DNA of 64,000 bases, taken from NCBI GenBank assembly GCA_040381535.1, contig JBEIHF010000001.1, forward strand, positions 62,001-126,000, read 5' to 3'. Every line of letters begins with the position of its first letter. Positions within the stretch are counted from its first letter, which is position 1. The stretch is from Micavibrio_A sp040381535 (lineage in GTDB: Bacteria; Pseudomonadota; Alphaproteobacteria; Micavibrionales; Micavibrionaceae). The position numbers were made by a program, and so were the translations under genes. Shown here one piece after another: positions 1 to 9,182 of the stretch. Below the pieces are notes generated by a model. That model was not told the DNA's origin. It was given only the letters and a program-made list of their open reading frames with translations, and did no database searches.

Positions 1-382
1 ATCATTCCAGATAATACAGCGCAGAAACGGACTTTCCGCCGCCCAGCAGAATAGTCAAAATATTCCCCGCTGCCTTAGGGCTGGCATTCCGTTTCAAATT
101 GGACCGTTAGGGGGATTACCGATCCTTAATATAAACCCCGTATGCTGGTACTGAAGCTCTAAATAGTATAATATGTCTAATTAAATCAAAAGGTTAATAT
201 GGAATCCGCCTTGCATTTTACGACCTATGGGCCCATTGCGCTCCAAATTATGGCAAAAATGAGCCATTTTAGCGGCCTTGGAGGTCCAAATTCGCAAATG
301 CGTATGGGTCCATGTTATTATTTAAGCACGATTAAATGCGAAATTTGATCTATACTGACCGGGGGGATTGAGTCAGGGTTTG
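1..382. other. Gap upstream of the DotA-like operon
   Basis: No gene of normal length is visible here. Frame 1 is open from base 1 to a TAG at 52-54 and could be the last codons of a plus-strand gene cut by the window edge, but 17 codons are too few to judge. A perfect 10-base palindrome sits at 222-231. A TATACT hexamer at 351-356 could be a -10 element for the operon, but no convincing -35 lies at the right distance. One possible small ORF (199-348) is listed separately. Confidence 0.4.
199..348 (+). CDS. Possible 49-residue small protein ahead of the DotA-like genes
   Basis: This is an ATG-initiated ORF of 49 codons ending at TGA 346-348. It is preceded by an AAGG-type ribosome binding sequence about five bases upstream. 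The predicted peptide is methionine-rich with no clear membrane helix, and I do not recognise it. It lies in the same direction and 34 bases before the first DotA-like gene, so it could be a leader peptide or a small operon member. Only the start context and position support it; chance is a real alternative. Confidence 0.25.
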   Translation: MESALHFTTYGPIALQIMAKMSHFSGLGGPNSQMRMGPCYYLSTIKCEI

Positions 383-3300
383 ATGGCGGCTAACACACAG
401 AATATAAACGCAAAAAGCGTTGCCAAATATTTGCTCTTACCGGGCATTATTCCGCGCGCCAAGGAATTCACGGGCTCTGGATTCGGCTATATCGCCTTCT
501 TGTTTGCCCGCATTTACGCGGCTGTGCGCATCCTTCCCGTAGGCCACCCCTTCCTCAACTACGACAATATCGGCCGATTCTCGGTTTTGCAGGTTATAGG
601 GGCCGCTGCCGCCAATCTGCAGTTTAATAAACGCAATATCGACCAGCTTATCGTGTTTGTGGCACTGCTCGCCGGAGTAGTATTGATGTTCATGCAGTTC
701 TTGCTGCTGATTCTGGCAATTTTCTCTGCCGATGCCCATGCACAGGTGACTTTTACGGGCATGTTCACAACGGAATTTCCCGAAACGGATATCGCCTTCC
801 TTCTGCTGGATTATGTTTTTGGTATCGGCGCGATAGGCGGCGGCGCGGCCGGCGCTTCGTTCTTCGGATCCAACGCCCTCGTAGCGACCGGGGGCGCCAC
901 GCCCTTCCAGCTCGGCATGCAGGCCTTGTTCCAATTCTACAATCTCGCGATCCTTTTGGTCGGCGCCATCATATTCATGTACTACGTTGCCGTCGTCGTC
1001 ATCGAAACCGCTCAGACCGGCGTTCCTTTTGGCCGCCGCTTCTCGAAAATTTATGCACCCCTCCGCTTTGTCTTAGCCATCGGGCTTTTGATTCCGCTCA
1101 GCCAAGGTTTCAACACAGCGCAATACATCACCCTAATGGCCGCGAAAATGGGTTCCAGTTTCGCCACCAACGGCTGGCTACTCTACAATCAAAACCTGAC
1201 AGGCCTTAATCCCATGGGCATCGAAAATGCCTCCCTCGTCGCTCGCCCGCGCCAGCCATATTTGGACGACCTTTTGTATTTCTCCAGCGTGTATCACACT
1301 TGCCGCTACATGTACTGGGCGACTGTGACCAATCGCCGCACGAACGGAAGGACCTGCATAGGCGCCTACGTCATAGTGGACGGGGAAGCACAAGTTTTGG
1401 GTGGATTAACAGGGGAAGGTTGCGCGGCGGGCGCCGGGACTTTTGATTACAATGCCGCCAAGAACAGCTTGAGCGCGAACGGAGACGTTTGGGGAACGGG
1501 CGATGTCGAAGTTGTGCTTGGTGAACTGGATGCGGAGTTATGGCCCGACGCTAACGGCGGCGTCCAACCTTTCTGCGGCAAACTGACAATTCCGCTGGGC
1601 CACCTTAACCCGAGTTATTACACGGGCGATAGAATGAGCGGCGTTGCGGGCGTGGAGGCTGCTTACTTTGGGCTCGTGGGTATGGTGCTTAATCCTGAAG
1701 GGGGTGGCGCCATAGGCACGACCGAAAGCGATGACTTCAACTTGTTCAAGCAGCTGGGCGAAAGATCCGCTCAAGTCACGATTACGCAAGAACCCTATCA
1801 CAATCCTTGTGTTCATGCTCAGGCGAACATGAATGAAGAACAATTAGTAGCGTTCGTGCAATCAATTGAGAATTTTTTTGCTGGAATAGGCGTGCCCATG
1901 CCTGGGTGGAGCCAACTCGTCGCACAATACTCCGGGCTGATGGGCGGATTGAATGATGAGGCAACATGCGGCAGGGGCGACTGGGCGCCGCCCTCGTCTG
2001 TATTCCAAGGCGCGCTGGATGGATACAAAGTACAATTAGATGAAGCCATTACTACAGCGCATACCACTTTGGTAGGATCTATGAATTTGAATCTCACCCA
2101 AGAGCAAGCAAACAGGGGATGGGGCGGCGCAGGTATCTGGTACAATCAGATCGCAGACCTCAACGGTGTGTTCACGGGCGCGGTGTATGCAACGCCCAGC
2201 GTCCGCGCATATCCCAAAATCATGAATGACGTTAAGGACAAAAGACAAGAGCAGGACCAAACCGCAGACTATTGCAAAACCTTTGATCCCAACCTTGCAG
2301 ACAACCAAAGCGTTGATTTGACGAATTTCGAATTGACTATGGCGACCGCCATGAACCAGACGTTCCAGTATTTCTGCGATAGACCTAACGCAGAAACAGG
2401 TAATGCCGCCGACGCAGCCTTGGCGCCTTCGGCGGCCGGGACCAACAGTTCGGGCTGCTCTCTTGCACCTTTGCAACAAGGCGGGGCGACCAAAGGCTCC
2501 TCTTCCAACGTCTTCATCGACGTCGTATCCCTTATTTTCGGGCTGAACGGACTTTTTGATCTTAAGACTTGCTCACAAGCAGGTGCAAACGGCATGCCCC
2601 TCGTTCACCCGCTGGCACAGCTTTCGGCTATCGGAAAAAGCCTGATTGAAAACGCCATCCGGAGTATGGGTATGGCATTGGGCGCTTCTTTTGGCGGCGG
2701 TATTTTGAGTGTCCTGGCACCGGCGCTAGGCGGAGCCCTGCAGGCATTGAGCGGAATGTTTGTAGGCATCGCGACCATCGGTCTGACGATCGGTTTTATC
2801 CTTTATTACATTTTACCGTTCCTGCCGTTCATTTATTTCTTCTTTGCGGTCGGCGCGTGGGTGAAATCCATCTTCGAGGCGATGGTCGGCGTTCCTCTGT
2901 GGGCGCTTGCACATCTTCACATCGACGGCGATGGCTTGCCGGGAAAAGCTGCTATGCCGGGATACTGGCTGATCTTTGAAATTTTCCTGCGCCCCATCGT
3001 CACGGTGTTCGGTCTGATCGGCGGTATGGCATGCTTTGGCGCTCTCACCATCGCGCTCAACAATCTGTTTGACCTTGTTGTATCGAACAGCACGGGAGCC
3101 GCTCCGGGTGCGTCGCAAACTGAATTGACAGTTGATGAAATCGCCGCCGTACGCGCGGGTACCATCGACCAATTCTTCTATACGGTGATGTACGCGATTT
3201 TGGTTTATATGATGGCAACGGCGTCATTCAAAATGATTGATACTATTCCCAAAGCATTCATGCGTTGGATCAACACAGGTATCACAACCTTCAACGACAA

Positions 3301-3460
3301 CAAGGGCGATCCGACCAGCGATCTTACAACATACGCAGCCGTGGGCGGCGCTAGAGCTTCGTCCCAAGTATTTGGCGGTATGCAAAGCTTTGCACAAGGT
3401 GCCGGCCAAACTGGTGGCGCGCTTATTAAAGCGTCGCAAAGCCGCGAGGGAGGCACTTAG
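383..3460 (+). CDS. DotA/TraY-like type IVB secretion membrane protein, copy 1
   Basis: This 1025-residue polytopic membrane protein resembles the DotA/TraY family, inner-membrane components of Dot/Icm (type IVB) and IncI conjugation systems. From the N-terminus: a soluble conserved domain (residues 1-90), a long hydrophobic helix (about 92-116) ending in AHA at 118-120, further helices around 140-260, and the family block ETAQTGVPFG at about 208. A Cys-containing, probably periplasmic, central region of some 500 residues follows and includes WGGAGIWYN near 580. A C-terminal helix bundle begins about residue 790 and contains EAMVGVPLWALAH near 832. ATG 383 was preferred over an in-frame TTG at 368, whose G-rich stretch abuts it too closely. 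It is followed two bases later by copy 2, whose SD lies inside its last codons. The family call rests on repeated motifs and topology, not a database match. Confidence 0.75.
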   Translation: MAANTQNINAKSVAKYLLLPGIIPRAKEFTGSGFGYIAFLFARIYAAVRILPVGHPFLNYDNIGRFSVLQVIGAAAANLQFNKRNIDQLIVFVALLAGVVLMFMQFLLLILAIFSADAHAQVTFTGMFTTEFPETDIAFLLLDYVFGIGAIGGGAAGASFFGSNALVATGGATPFQLGMQALFQFYNLAILLVGAIIFMYYVAVVVIETAQTGVPFGRRFSKIYAPLRFVLAIGLLIPLSQGFNTAQYITLMAAKMGSSFATNGWLLYNQNLTGLNPMGIENASLVARPRQPYLDDLLYFSSVYHTCRYMYWATVTNRRTNGRTCIGAYVIVDGEAQVLGGLTGEGCAAGAGTFDYNAAKNSLSANGDVWGTGDVEVVLGELDAELWPDANGGVQPFCGKLTIPLGHLNPSYYTGDRMSGVAGVEAAYFGLVGMVLNPEGGGAIGTTESDDFNLFKQLGERSAQVTITQEPYHNPCVHAQANMNEEQLVAFVQSIENFFAGIGVPMPGWSQLVAQYSGLMGGLNDEATCGRGDWAPPSSVFQGALDGYKVQLDEAITTAHTTLVGSMNLNLTQEQANRGWGGAGIWYNQIADLNGVFTGAVYATPSVRAYPKIMNDVKDKRQEQDQTADYCKTFDPNLADNQSVDLTNFELTMATAMNQTFQYFCDRPNAETGNAADAALAPSAAGTNSSGCSLAPLQQGGATKGSSSNVFIDVVSLIFGLNGLFDLKTCSQAGANGMPLVHPLAQLSAIGKSLIENAIRSMGMALGASFGGGILSVLAPALGGALQALSGMFVGIATIGLTIGFILYYILPFLPFIYFFFAVGAWVKSIFEAMVGVPLWALAHLHIDGDGLPGKAAMPGYWLIFEIFLRPIVTVFGLIGGMACFGALTIALNNLFDLVVSNSTGAAPGASQTELTVDEIAAVRAGTIDQFFYTVMYAILVYMMATASFKMIDTIPKAFMRWINTGITTFNDNKGDPTSDLTTYAAVGGARASSQVFGGMQSFAQGAGQTGGALIKASQSREGGT

Positions 3461-3462
3461 TA

Positions 3463-6225
3463 ATGTTTGGCGGTATTACGAGCAATATACAAAAAGGCGA
3501 TGTAATGCGTTACATGTTTATGCCGCAGATCGCGCCGCGGCTGAATGCCTTTTACCAAACGGGCTTTTCCTATCTGGCCTATATGATAGCGCTGGTGTAT
3601 CGCGGCGTAAATATTCTGCCCGCGAACCACCGCATCTTCTCACGCGAATATCATAACAAAATGACCATACGCATGGTGCTCGGCGCTGCGGCGAGCGAGT
3701 TGAAATTCAGCAAAGCGCACATAGACCAGATCATTATATATTTTGCAGTCATCATTGGCATGATCATGCTGGTGGGGCAGTTCTTCCTGACGCTCAGCTA
3801 CCTGATGATGAATCCGGCTTTTGCAGGCATGCCCACGAACTATGCCGGCTTCTTCGCCGCGCCAGACTATCAGAACGACGTGGCCTACAAGCTGTTGTTC
3901 ACGGTTTTCGGAGTCCCTGAACTTTTCAATCCCACGGGCACGGTCCAGCAATTCCATACGGCGTTGCATAGCCTGTTCCAGTTCTACAGCATCGGCCTTT
4001 TGGTGGTTGCGGTTTTCATCACAATCTATTTCATCTTTGCTATCATAGCGGAAACGGCGCAAACGGGCGTGCCGTTTGGCAAACGCTATAATCATGCATG
4101 GGCACCAATTCGTCTTGTAATGGCATTGGGCATGTTGATACCCATGGGTTATGGCCTGAATGCCGCACAATGGGTCACACTCTACGCCGCAAAATTCGGA
4201 TCGGATTTCGCCACACGCGGATGGGTTATTTTCAATGAAAGCATGGCGGATAGCTATTTGGCAGAACCGCAAAGAATAGGTGTTCCCAAACCACCGGATA
4301 TAGCCGGCTTCCTGGCATTCCTGTCTCTGGTCCAGGCCTGCGAATACGGATATGAGGCGCTGCAACCTGAGCGCGAGGCGGCGGGGGCCGGTGCGCCAGG
4401 TGACGGCGGCTCAAATGGGCTTGTCGATTACTGGCTTGTTAAAAGTACGGCAGAACAAGGCGGCCCACCGTTGCGCCTTGCGACGGCTAACGACGACCTC
4501 GCCCTCGTTCAGCGCTACTTTAACAATGGGGACGCTCTGATCCGTTTCGGGGTTTATAATGCCACGGAACACACGGAGTATCGCGGCGGTGTTTATCCAG
4601 CATGCGGGGATTTGGTGGTATTTTTCCCGGCGCAGGGCGCATCGGCAGGTGCCGGCGTTTTTAATATCGCGCGGTGGTATTACTTACAAACGAACTGGCA
4701 ATTGTCGGAGTCCCAATCGGCCGCCTCGCAAAACTTCTTATTGTATAACGGTACACCGATCGGCGAACTGTTTATGCAGAAACACTCCGGCATTATCTCT
4801 ATCGCCAATCCTAATGTGGAATTGCCCGGCCCTGAGTTTAAAAGGGCAATGATTGAAAGGGCAGAATTTGAGTTGACAAGAGAAATCAGAAATGCAGCTT
4901 TGGCTCAGGCGGGCTCAGATCTTTGGCTACGCGATGCCGCGGCTGGCGGCGGCGCGGGAGCAGGATCCATTGCAGGCCTCGGCTGGGGCGCTGCAGGCGT
5001 TTGGTACAATAAAATTGCGCAATTGAACGGTTCTCTGGTTACCGCCGTCCATAGCGTTCCGCGCCCAAGACAGCTTCCCGCCGTTATGGAGTATGTGAAG
5101 CAAGAACAATTGCAACAAAACACGAATGTGGGCGAACAAGGACAGCAAAACCTCTCCGGCCAGCGTGAAGTGCAGATCCATTCCGTGGATGATAAGCTTT
5201 CCTTCCCTTTGTCCCAGCTTTCACAATACTGGACCGCTGAAGACACACGTCAGGACGGCGTGGGTAGCCAGACCAAACGAACCAGCAACATTTTCATCGA
5301 TACGGTGAACCTCGTGTTCGGAACGCAAGGTCTGTTCAATATGTGCGCGAACGCCGAGGTTCACCCGCTGGCGCAGCTTTCGGTTTTGGGTAAAGGGCTT
5401 GTTGAATCCTCTATCCGTAACCTCGGCATGGCCGTGGGTCTTGGTGGTTTGAGCATGCTCCCCCTGCCGTTTATAGGCGCGGCGGGCGGCGCAGCGGCAA
5501 GCATGCTGCTCTCCGTAGCGACGGTTACATTGTCGATGGGTTTCATACTCTACTATGTATTGCCCTTCATGCCATTCCTCTACTTCTTCTTCGCGGTGGG
5601 CGGCTGGATTAAGGGTCTGTTCGAAGCAATGGTCGGCGTACCGTTGTGGGCGCTCGCGCACATCCGTATCGATGGGGAAGGTTTGCCTGGCGATGCGGCT
5701 ATGTCCGGATATTATCTGGTGTTCGAAATATTCTTGCGCCCCATCCTGATCATCTTCGGACTTCTTGCATCCGTCATTATCTTTGGCGCAATGGTCAAGG
5801 TTTTGAACGAAATCTTCTCTCTGGTAGTAAGCAACCTTTCCGGTCACGATCCCGTGAACGGCACGGTCTGCGGCGCAGCCCTTGCGGGTGGCGGTGCGGC
5901 CGCTAACAGTGCGGATCCTTACTTCCGCGGGCCCATCGACGAGTTGTTTTACACCGTCATTTACGCGATCATCGTTTATATGATTGGTATGTCTTGTTTC
6001 AAGCTTATCGACCTGATCCCTAACAACATCTTGCGTTATATGAACGCATCCGTCAGCACGTTCAACGACGCGGCATCGGATCCTGCACAAGGCTTGATGA
6101 GAAATATTTCCATCGGCTCCAGCCAAGTCAGCGGTCAGGTTATAGGCATCGCCAAAGGTGGTGGCGACACCATCAAGGGTATTGTTCAGCAAATTACGCA
6201 GTCCTCCGCAGGACCGCAACAATAA
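3463..6225 (+). CDS. DotA/TraY-like type IVB secretion membrane protein, copy 2
   Basis: This 920-residue paralogue of the preceding gene has the same architecture: a conserved N-domain (YMFMPQIAPR near residue 20), a first long helix ending in PAFAG at 118-122, ETAQTGVPFG at about 197, WGAAGVWYN near 508, and a C-terminal bundle with LYYVLPFMPF and EAMVGVPLWALAH. It is about 100 residues shorter than copy 1, mostly in the central periplasmic-type region. A strong GAGGGAGG ribosome binding site lies inside the end of copy 1, so the two are probably co-translated. The stop TAA overlaps an ATG (TAATG) that begins a short reading frame running into the start of copy 3. Confidence 0.75.
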   Translation: MFGGITSNIQKGDVMRYMFMPQIAPRLNAFYQTGFSYLAYMIALVYRGVNILPANHRIFSREYHNKMTIRMVLGAAASELKFSKAHIDQIIIYFAVIIGMIMLVGQFFLTLSYLMMNPAFAGMPTNYAGFFAAPDYQNDVAYKLLFTVFGVPELFNPTGTVQQFHTALHSLFQFYSIGLLVVAVFITIYFIFAIIAETAQTGVPFGKRYNHAWAPIRLVMALGMLIPMGYGLNAAQWVTLYAAKFGSDFATRGWVIFNESMADSYLAEPQRIGVPKPPDIAGFLAFLSLVQACEYGYEALQPEREAAGAGAPGDGGSNGLVDYWLVKSTAEQGGPPLRLATANDDLALVQRYFNNGDALIRFGVYNATEHTEYRGGVYPACGDLVVFFPAQGASAGAGVFNIARWYYLQTNWQLSESQSAASQNFLLYNGTPIGELFMQKHSGIISIANPNVELPGPEFKRAMIERAEFELTREIRNAALAQAGSDLWLRDAAAGGGAGAGSIAGLGWGAAGVWYNKIAQLNGSLVTAVHSVPRPRQLPAVMEYVKQEQLQQNTNVGEQGQQNLSGQREVQIHSVDDKLSFPLSQLSQYWTAEDTRQDGVGSQTKRTSNIFIDTVNLVFGTQGLFNMCANAEVHPLAQLSVLGKGLVESSIRNLGMAVGLGGLSMLPLPFIGAAGGAAASMLLSVATVTLSMGFILYYVLPFMPFLYFFFAVGGWIKGLFEAMVGVPLWALAHIRIDGEGLPGDAAMSGYYLVFEIFLRPILIIFGLLASVIIFGAMVKVLNEIFSLVVSNLSGHDPVNGTVCGAALAGGGAAANSADPYFRGPIDELFYTVIYAIIVYMIGMSCFKLIDLIPNNILRYMNASVSTFNDAASDPAQGLMRNISIGSSQVSGQVIGIAKGGGDTIKGIVQQITQSSAGPQQ

Positions 6226-6258
6226 TGGAGCGCCACATGCAACATGATGGTGCTCCAT
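6225..6258 (+). promoter_or_regulatory. Hairpin covering the start codon of DotA-like copy 3
   Basis: Bases 6225-6235 pair with 6248-6258 (11 bp including one G-U). After a bulged A the inner 6236-6239 pairs with 6243-6246, leaving a three-base loop. The 3' arm contains the first two bases of the copy 3 start codon (6257-6259). The 5' arm begins at the overlapping stop/start of copy 2. A ribosome finishing copy 2 would melt the stem, which is the geometry expected of translational coupling. The structure is seen directly; its regulatory role is inferred. Confidence 0.55.
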
Positions 6259-6263
6259 GTTAG
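6225..6263 (+). CDS. 12-codon mini-ORF linking DotA-like copies 2 and 3
   Basis: The ATG overlaps the copy 2 stop (TAATG) and opens a 12-codon frame ending at TAG 6261-6263, four bases past the start codon of copy 3. A ribosome terminating copy 2 could restart here, traverse the hairpin and terminate on top of the copy 3 start. No separate function for the peptide is suggested. The ORF is visible in the sequence, but its use is speculative. Confidence 0.3.
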   Translation: MERHMQHDGAPC

Positions 6264-9058
6264 AACAGGCAACTCTCAACAAGGGGCAGATAGCCCGCTA
6301 TGCTTTAACACCGCAAATTTTCCCTAGGCTGATGAAGCTCTTCGGTACAGGCTTTAACAGTCTTCCACCTTATATGGCCATGGTTCTAAACACCGTGCGC
6401 ATCTTACCGAGCAAGCACCCTTATATGAATCCTGCCAACCATGGAAAATATTCCATGTTTCAGGTCTTGGCCGCTGCCGCCAATAACATCACATTCGATC
6501 GGAAAAATCTGGACAAGATCGCCATATTCGGTGTGATCCTTGCCGGTGTTTCCATGGTGTTCTTGCAATTGATCTTGTGCATCATGGCATTGTTTACACT
6601 GCCCGCCTTCGCACAAGCTATGCCAACCACGCTGGCGGGGTTTTTTGGCAACCAGAATACGGCAACCGATCTGGCCTTTTCTCTCTTGGATTTGGTCTTT
6701 GGAATACCAGGCGTAGGCGGCACAGGAACTTTCTTCGGGTCGGACGCTCTCGGCGCTACGGGCGCCTCTCCTTTCCATCTGGGTATGCAAGCGCTCTTTG
6801 AATTCTATTCCTATGGGATACTTCTCGTTGCCGTCATCATTATTTGCTACCTCGTTATCGCCATCGTGCTGGAAACTGCGGAATCAGGCATACCCTTCGG
6901 CCAACGCTATAACCATGCATGGGCTCCCATAAGATTGGTGTTGTTTTTTGCCCTACTTTTACCCATCGGTGTGGGCGGCATCAACCTCGCCCAATTCCTT
7001 TTGCTAAGTGCCGCGAAATATGGATCGAACCTAGCTACCAACGGCTGGATCATGTTCGACGCCACAACGCAGCAAGCCTATCTGGGAGATACGAACAATC
7101 TGATCGCGTCCCCTATCACGCCAGACCTTTACACGATGGCGGCTTTTATGTCGATGGCGCGCACCTGCTCATGGGCCGAAGGCCGTATCAACGGGCGTGA
7201 TATAAGGCCCTATCTGGTTAATGGGACCGGTGTCGCGGGCGGTCGTGACGTATCGGGTGGCATGCCTGCTTTTGCGGACGCATTGGGAGCGCCTGCAGGT
7301 GGCGGCGCCAGCGCTACAGGCGCTGTTTTCGTGCGCTTTGGCGTACAGGATGCGGCGCTGTATAGCGGCGAAGCGGGCGCCGTTTATCCTTTTTGCGGCG
7401 AAGTCTCTCTGACCGTCGTCGATCAATCACAGCCAGGCTCCGCCATTATGCAGCAGGCCTATCTGGAAATGATCGGTTGTTTGTGGAACGGTGCAGATGG
7501 CGCAAGTTTCCCTTGCGGTATCACAACATATACGGATCAGGGGCGCGATTACACGATACGCTATTCCGTCGCGCACGATATGAACAAATTTCCTGACATG
7601 TCCCAGTATGTGGGCGATCAGGTCAAGGCCGCAGTCATAATTTCCTTGAATGAAAGTATCAACGAAGCACTAACCACAGCGGTGGAAGAACAACGCGCAA
7701 ACGGAGACTGGACCAACAACGCGGCCATGCAACTCGGATGGGGCGGCGCTGGCATATGGTTCAACAAAATCGCGGAACAAAACGGTGCACTGACATCCGC
7801 CGTGCTGGCAAACCCCCAGATCAGCAAAATGCCGGACGTCATGGAATATATCCGCAATCAAAAGCAAGCCCAGGATTCCAACGTACCTTTCGATCAGATG
7901 TTCACACCCCGCCTTTCTTCAGGCGATGTGGTGACCTTCCGAACACCCCAAGAGCGTGAAGTGGCCATCATTCTAAACCAAGCTTTCAAATATTGGGGTA
8001 TGAGTACCGGAGGCCCGAATTATCAAGGCAGCCCTGAAACGGCGAACACACAAAGTTCCGGCAACATCATCATCGATATAATGAACGTCTTCATGGGCAC
8101 GCGCGGATTGTTCGATATGTGTGCCAACACCGATATCCACCCGCTGGCCCAGCTTTCCGCAATTGGGAAGGCCGCAATTGAACACTCGATTATGGCCTTC
8201 GGCGGCGCTACGTTCTTCGGACTCATGGGGGGGGGTGCATCCTTGTTCCAAGAACACAACTTCGCGCAAGCCTTCGGTGCCATTTCAGAATTCTTCATGA
8301 CATTCGCGGGCCTTGGTTTGATCGTCGGATTTTTGTTGTATTATATTCTGCCGTTTCTGCCGTTCATCTATTTCTTCTTCGCCGTCATGACATGGGTAAA
8401 ATCCATCTTCGAGGCAATGGTTGGCATGCCGCTCTGGGCGCTGGCGCATCTGCGCTTTGACGGGGAAAGCCTTCCGGGCGATAAGGCCGCCACGGGTTAC
8501 TTCTACATACTCGAGATATTCTTGCGCCCCATATGCATCCTGATCGGATTCTTGGGCGGTATCATCATATTCACCGCGATGGTGAAAGTCTTGAACAGCG
8601 TGTTCTTCCTTGCTATCAGCAACCTGTCGGGACATGTGATTCAAGGTGAAACGGCTGGTGCAACGGGTTGCTTTACGCCGGTCGCAGGCCCTGGAACACC
8701 GGCCGCAGCAGGTGGTCCCACGCAAATCGAATTCGCCCGCGGCGTTGTAGACCAATTCTTCTATACACTCGTTTACGCGGTTATCGTTTACATGATGGGC
8801 CTGCCCTGCTTCAAAATGGTCGACCTTGTGCCCGATAACATCATGCGTTGGCTCGGCGCAGGCGTATCCAGTTTCGGCTCGCAGGATGGTGATCCAGCAG
8901 ATAACCTCATGACCTATGCAGCCACGGGCGCATCGCTGGCTGGCTCCAGCTTCAAACAGAGTGTGAGCGGCGCCAAATCTGCCTTAGATGAAGAAGTGCA
9001 AAGGGGCGCACAGCGGCAACAGCAACAGAATGTGCCTTTTGATGGTATTTTTCCTTAG
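6257..9058 (+). CDS. DotA/TraY-like type IVB secretion membrane protein, copy 3
   Basis: This 933-residue protein is the third tandem paralogue. The N-domain (YALTPQIFPR), first helix ending in PAFAQ at 116-120, ETAESGIPFG at about 206, WGGAGIWFN in the central region and the C-terminal YYILPFLPFIYFFF and EAMVGMPLWALAH blocks match the other copies. No Shine-Dalgarno sequence is evident, and the start codon lies in a hairpin, so initiation probably depends on upstream translation. The C-terminus is Gln-rich, and its stop codon comes from the second copy of a short tandem duplication, so the last residues are recently altered. Role as for copies 1 and 2: a putative type IVB secretion inner-membrane channel component. 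No other Dot/Icm gene lies in the window. Confidence 0.75.
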   Translation: MLEQATLNKGQIARYALTPQIFPRLMKLFGTGFNSLPPYMAMVLNTVRILPSKHPYMNPANHGKYSMFQVLAAAANNITFDRKNLDKIAIFGVILAGVSMVFLQLILCIMALFTLPAFAQAMPTTLAGFFGNQNTATDLAFSLLDLVFGIPGVGGTGTFFGSDALGATGASPFHLGMQALFEFYSYGILLVAVIIICYLVIAIVLETAESGIPFGQRYNHAWAPIRLVLFFALLLPIGVGGINLAQFLLLSAAKYGSNLATNGWIMFDATTQQAYLGDTNNLIASPITPDLYTMAAFMSMARTCSWAEGRINGRDIRPYLVNGTGVAGGRDVSGGMPAFADALGAPAGGGASATGAVFVRFGVQDAALYSGEAGAVYPFCGEVSLTVVDQSQPGSAIMQQAYLEMIGCLWNGADGASFPCGITTYTDQGRDYTIRYSVAHDMNKFPDMSQYVGDQVKAAVIISLNESINEALTTAVEEQRANGDWTNNAAMQLGWGGAGIWFNKIAEQNGALTSAVLANPQISKMPDVMEYIRNQKQAQDSNVPFDQMFTPRLSSGDVVTFRTPQEREVAIILNQAFKYWGMSTGGPNYQGSPETANTQSSGNIIIDIMNVFMGTRGLFDMCANTDIHPLAQLSAIGKAAIEHSIMAFGGATFFGLMGGGASLFQEHNFAQAFGAISEFFMTFAGLGLIVGFLLYYILPFLPFIYFFFAVMTWVKSIFEAMVGMPLWALAHLRFDGESLPGDKAATGYFYILEIFLRPICILIGFLGGIIIFTAMVKVLNSVFFLAISNLSGHVIQGETAGATGCFTPVAGPGTPAAAGGPTQIEFARGVVDQFFYTLVYAVIVYMMGLPCFKMVDLVPDNIMRWLGAGVSSFGSQDGDPADNLMTYAATGASLAGSSFKQSVSGAKSALDEEVQRGAQRQQQQNVPFDGIFP

Positions 9059-9108
9059 ATCAAGAAGTGCAAAGGGGCGCACAGCGGCAACAGAATGTGC
9101 CTTTTGAT
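8982..9108 (+). repeat. Imperfect tandem duplication of the 3' end of DotA-like copy 3
   Basis: Unit 1 (8982-9043) and unit 2 (9053-9108) are nearly identical. They differ by one substitution and by a 6-base AGCAAC unit present only in unit 1. The offset of 71 bases is not a multiple of three, so unit 2 is read out of frame and its CCTTAG supplies the present stop at 9056-9058. Without the duplication the gene would probably have ended at the TAG at about 9115-9117. Confidence 0.85.
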
Positions 9109-9134
9109 CTTTTTTAGTCATGGTGACATTCAAT

Positions 9135-9166
9135 AAAAAAACCCTGCCAAGTGCAGGGTTTTTTTA
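9135..9166. terminator. Bidirectional intrinsic terminator
   Basis: A 12-bp stem (A-run, CCCTGC / GCAGGG, T-run) with a five-base loop lies between the convergent DotA-like copy 3 and mlaC. It has a T-tract on both strands, so it can end both transcripts. Confidence 0.9.
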
Positions 9167-9182
9167 TTCTTGGAATTTGCGT

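Noticed and set aside
6..104. Minus-strand reading containing a GGGKS P-loop-like string near the window start
   Set aside because: Only about 32 codons, with a TTG start, no ribosome site and no surrounding domain; the plus strand is equally open there.
5221..6282. 353-codon ORF on the minus strand opposite DotA-like copies 2 and 3
   Set aside because: It lies antisense to a strongly coding, motif-conserved gene; its translation is His/Arg/Gln-rich with no domain, typical of a codon-bias shadow.
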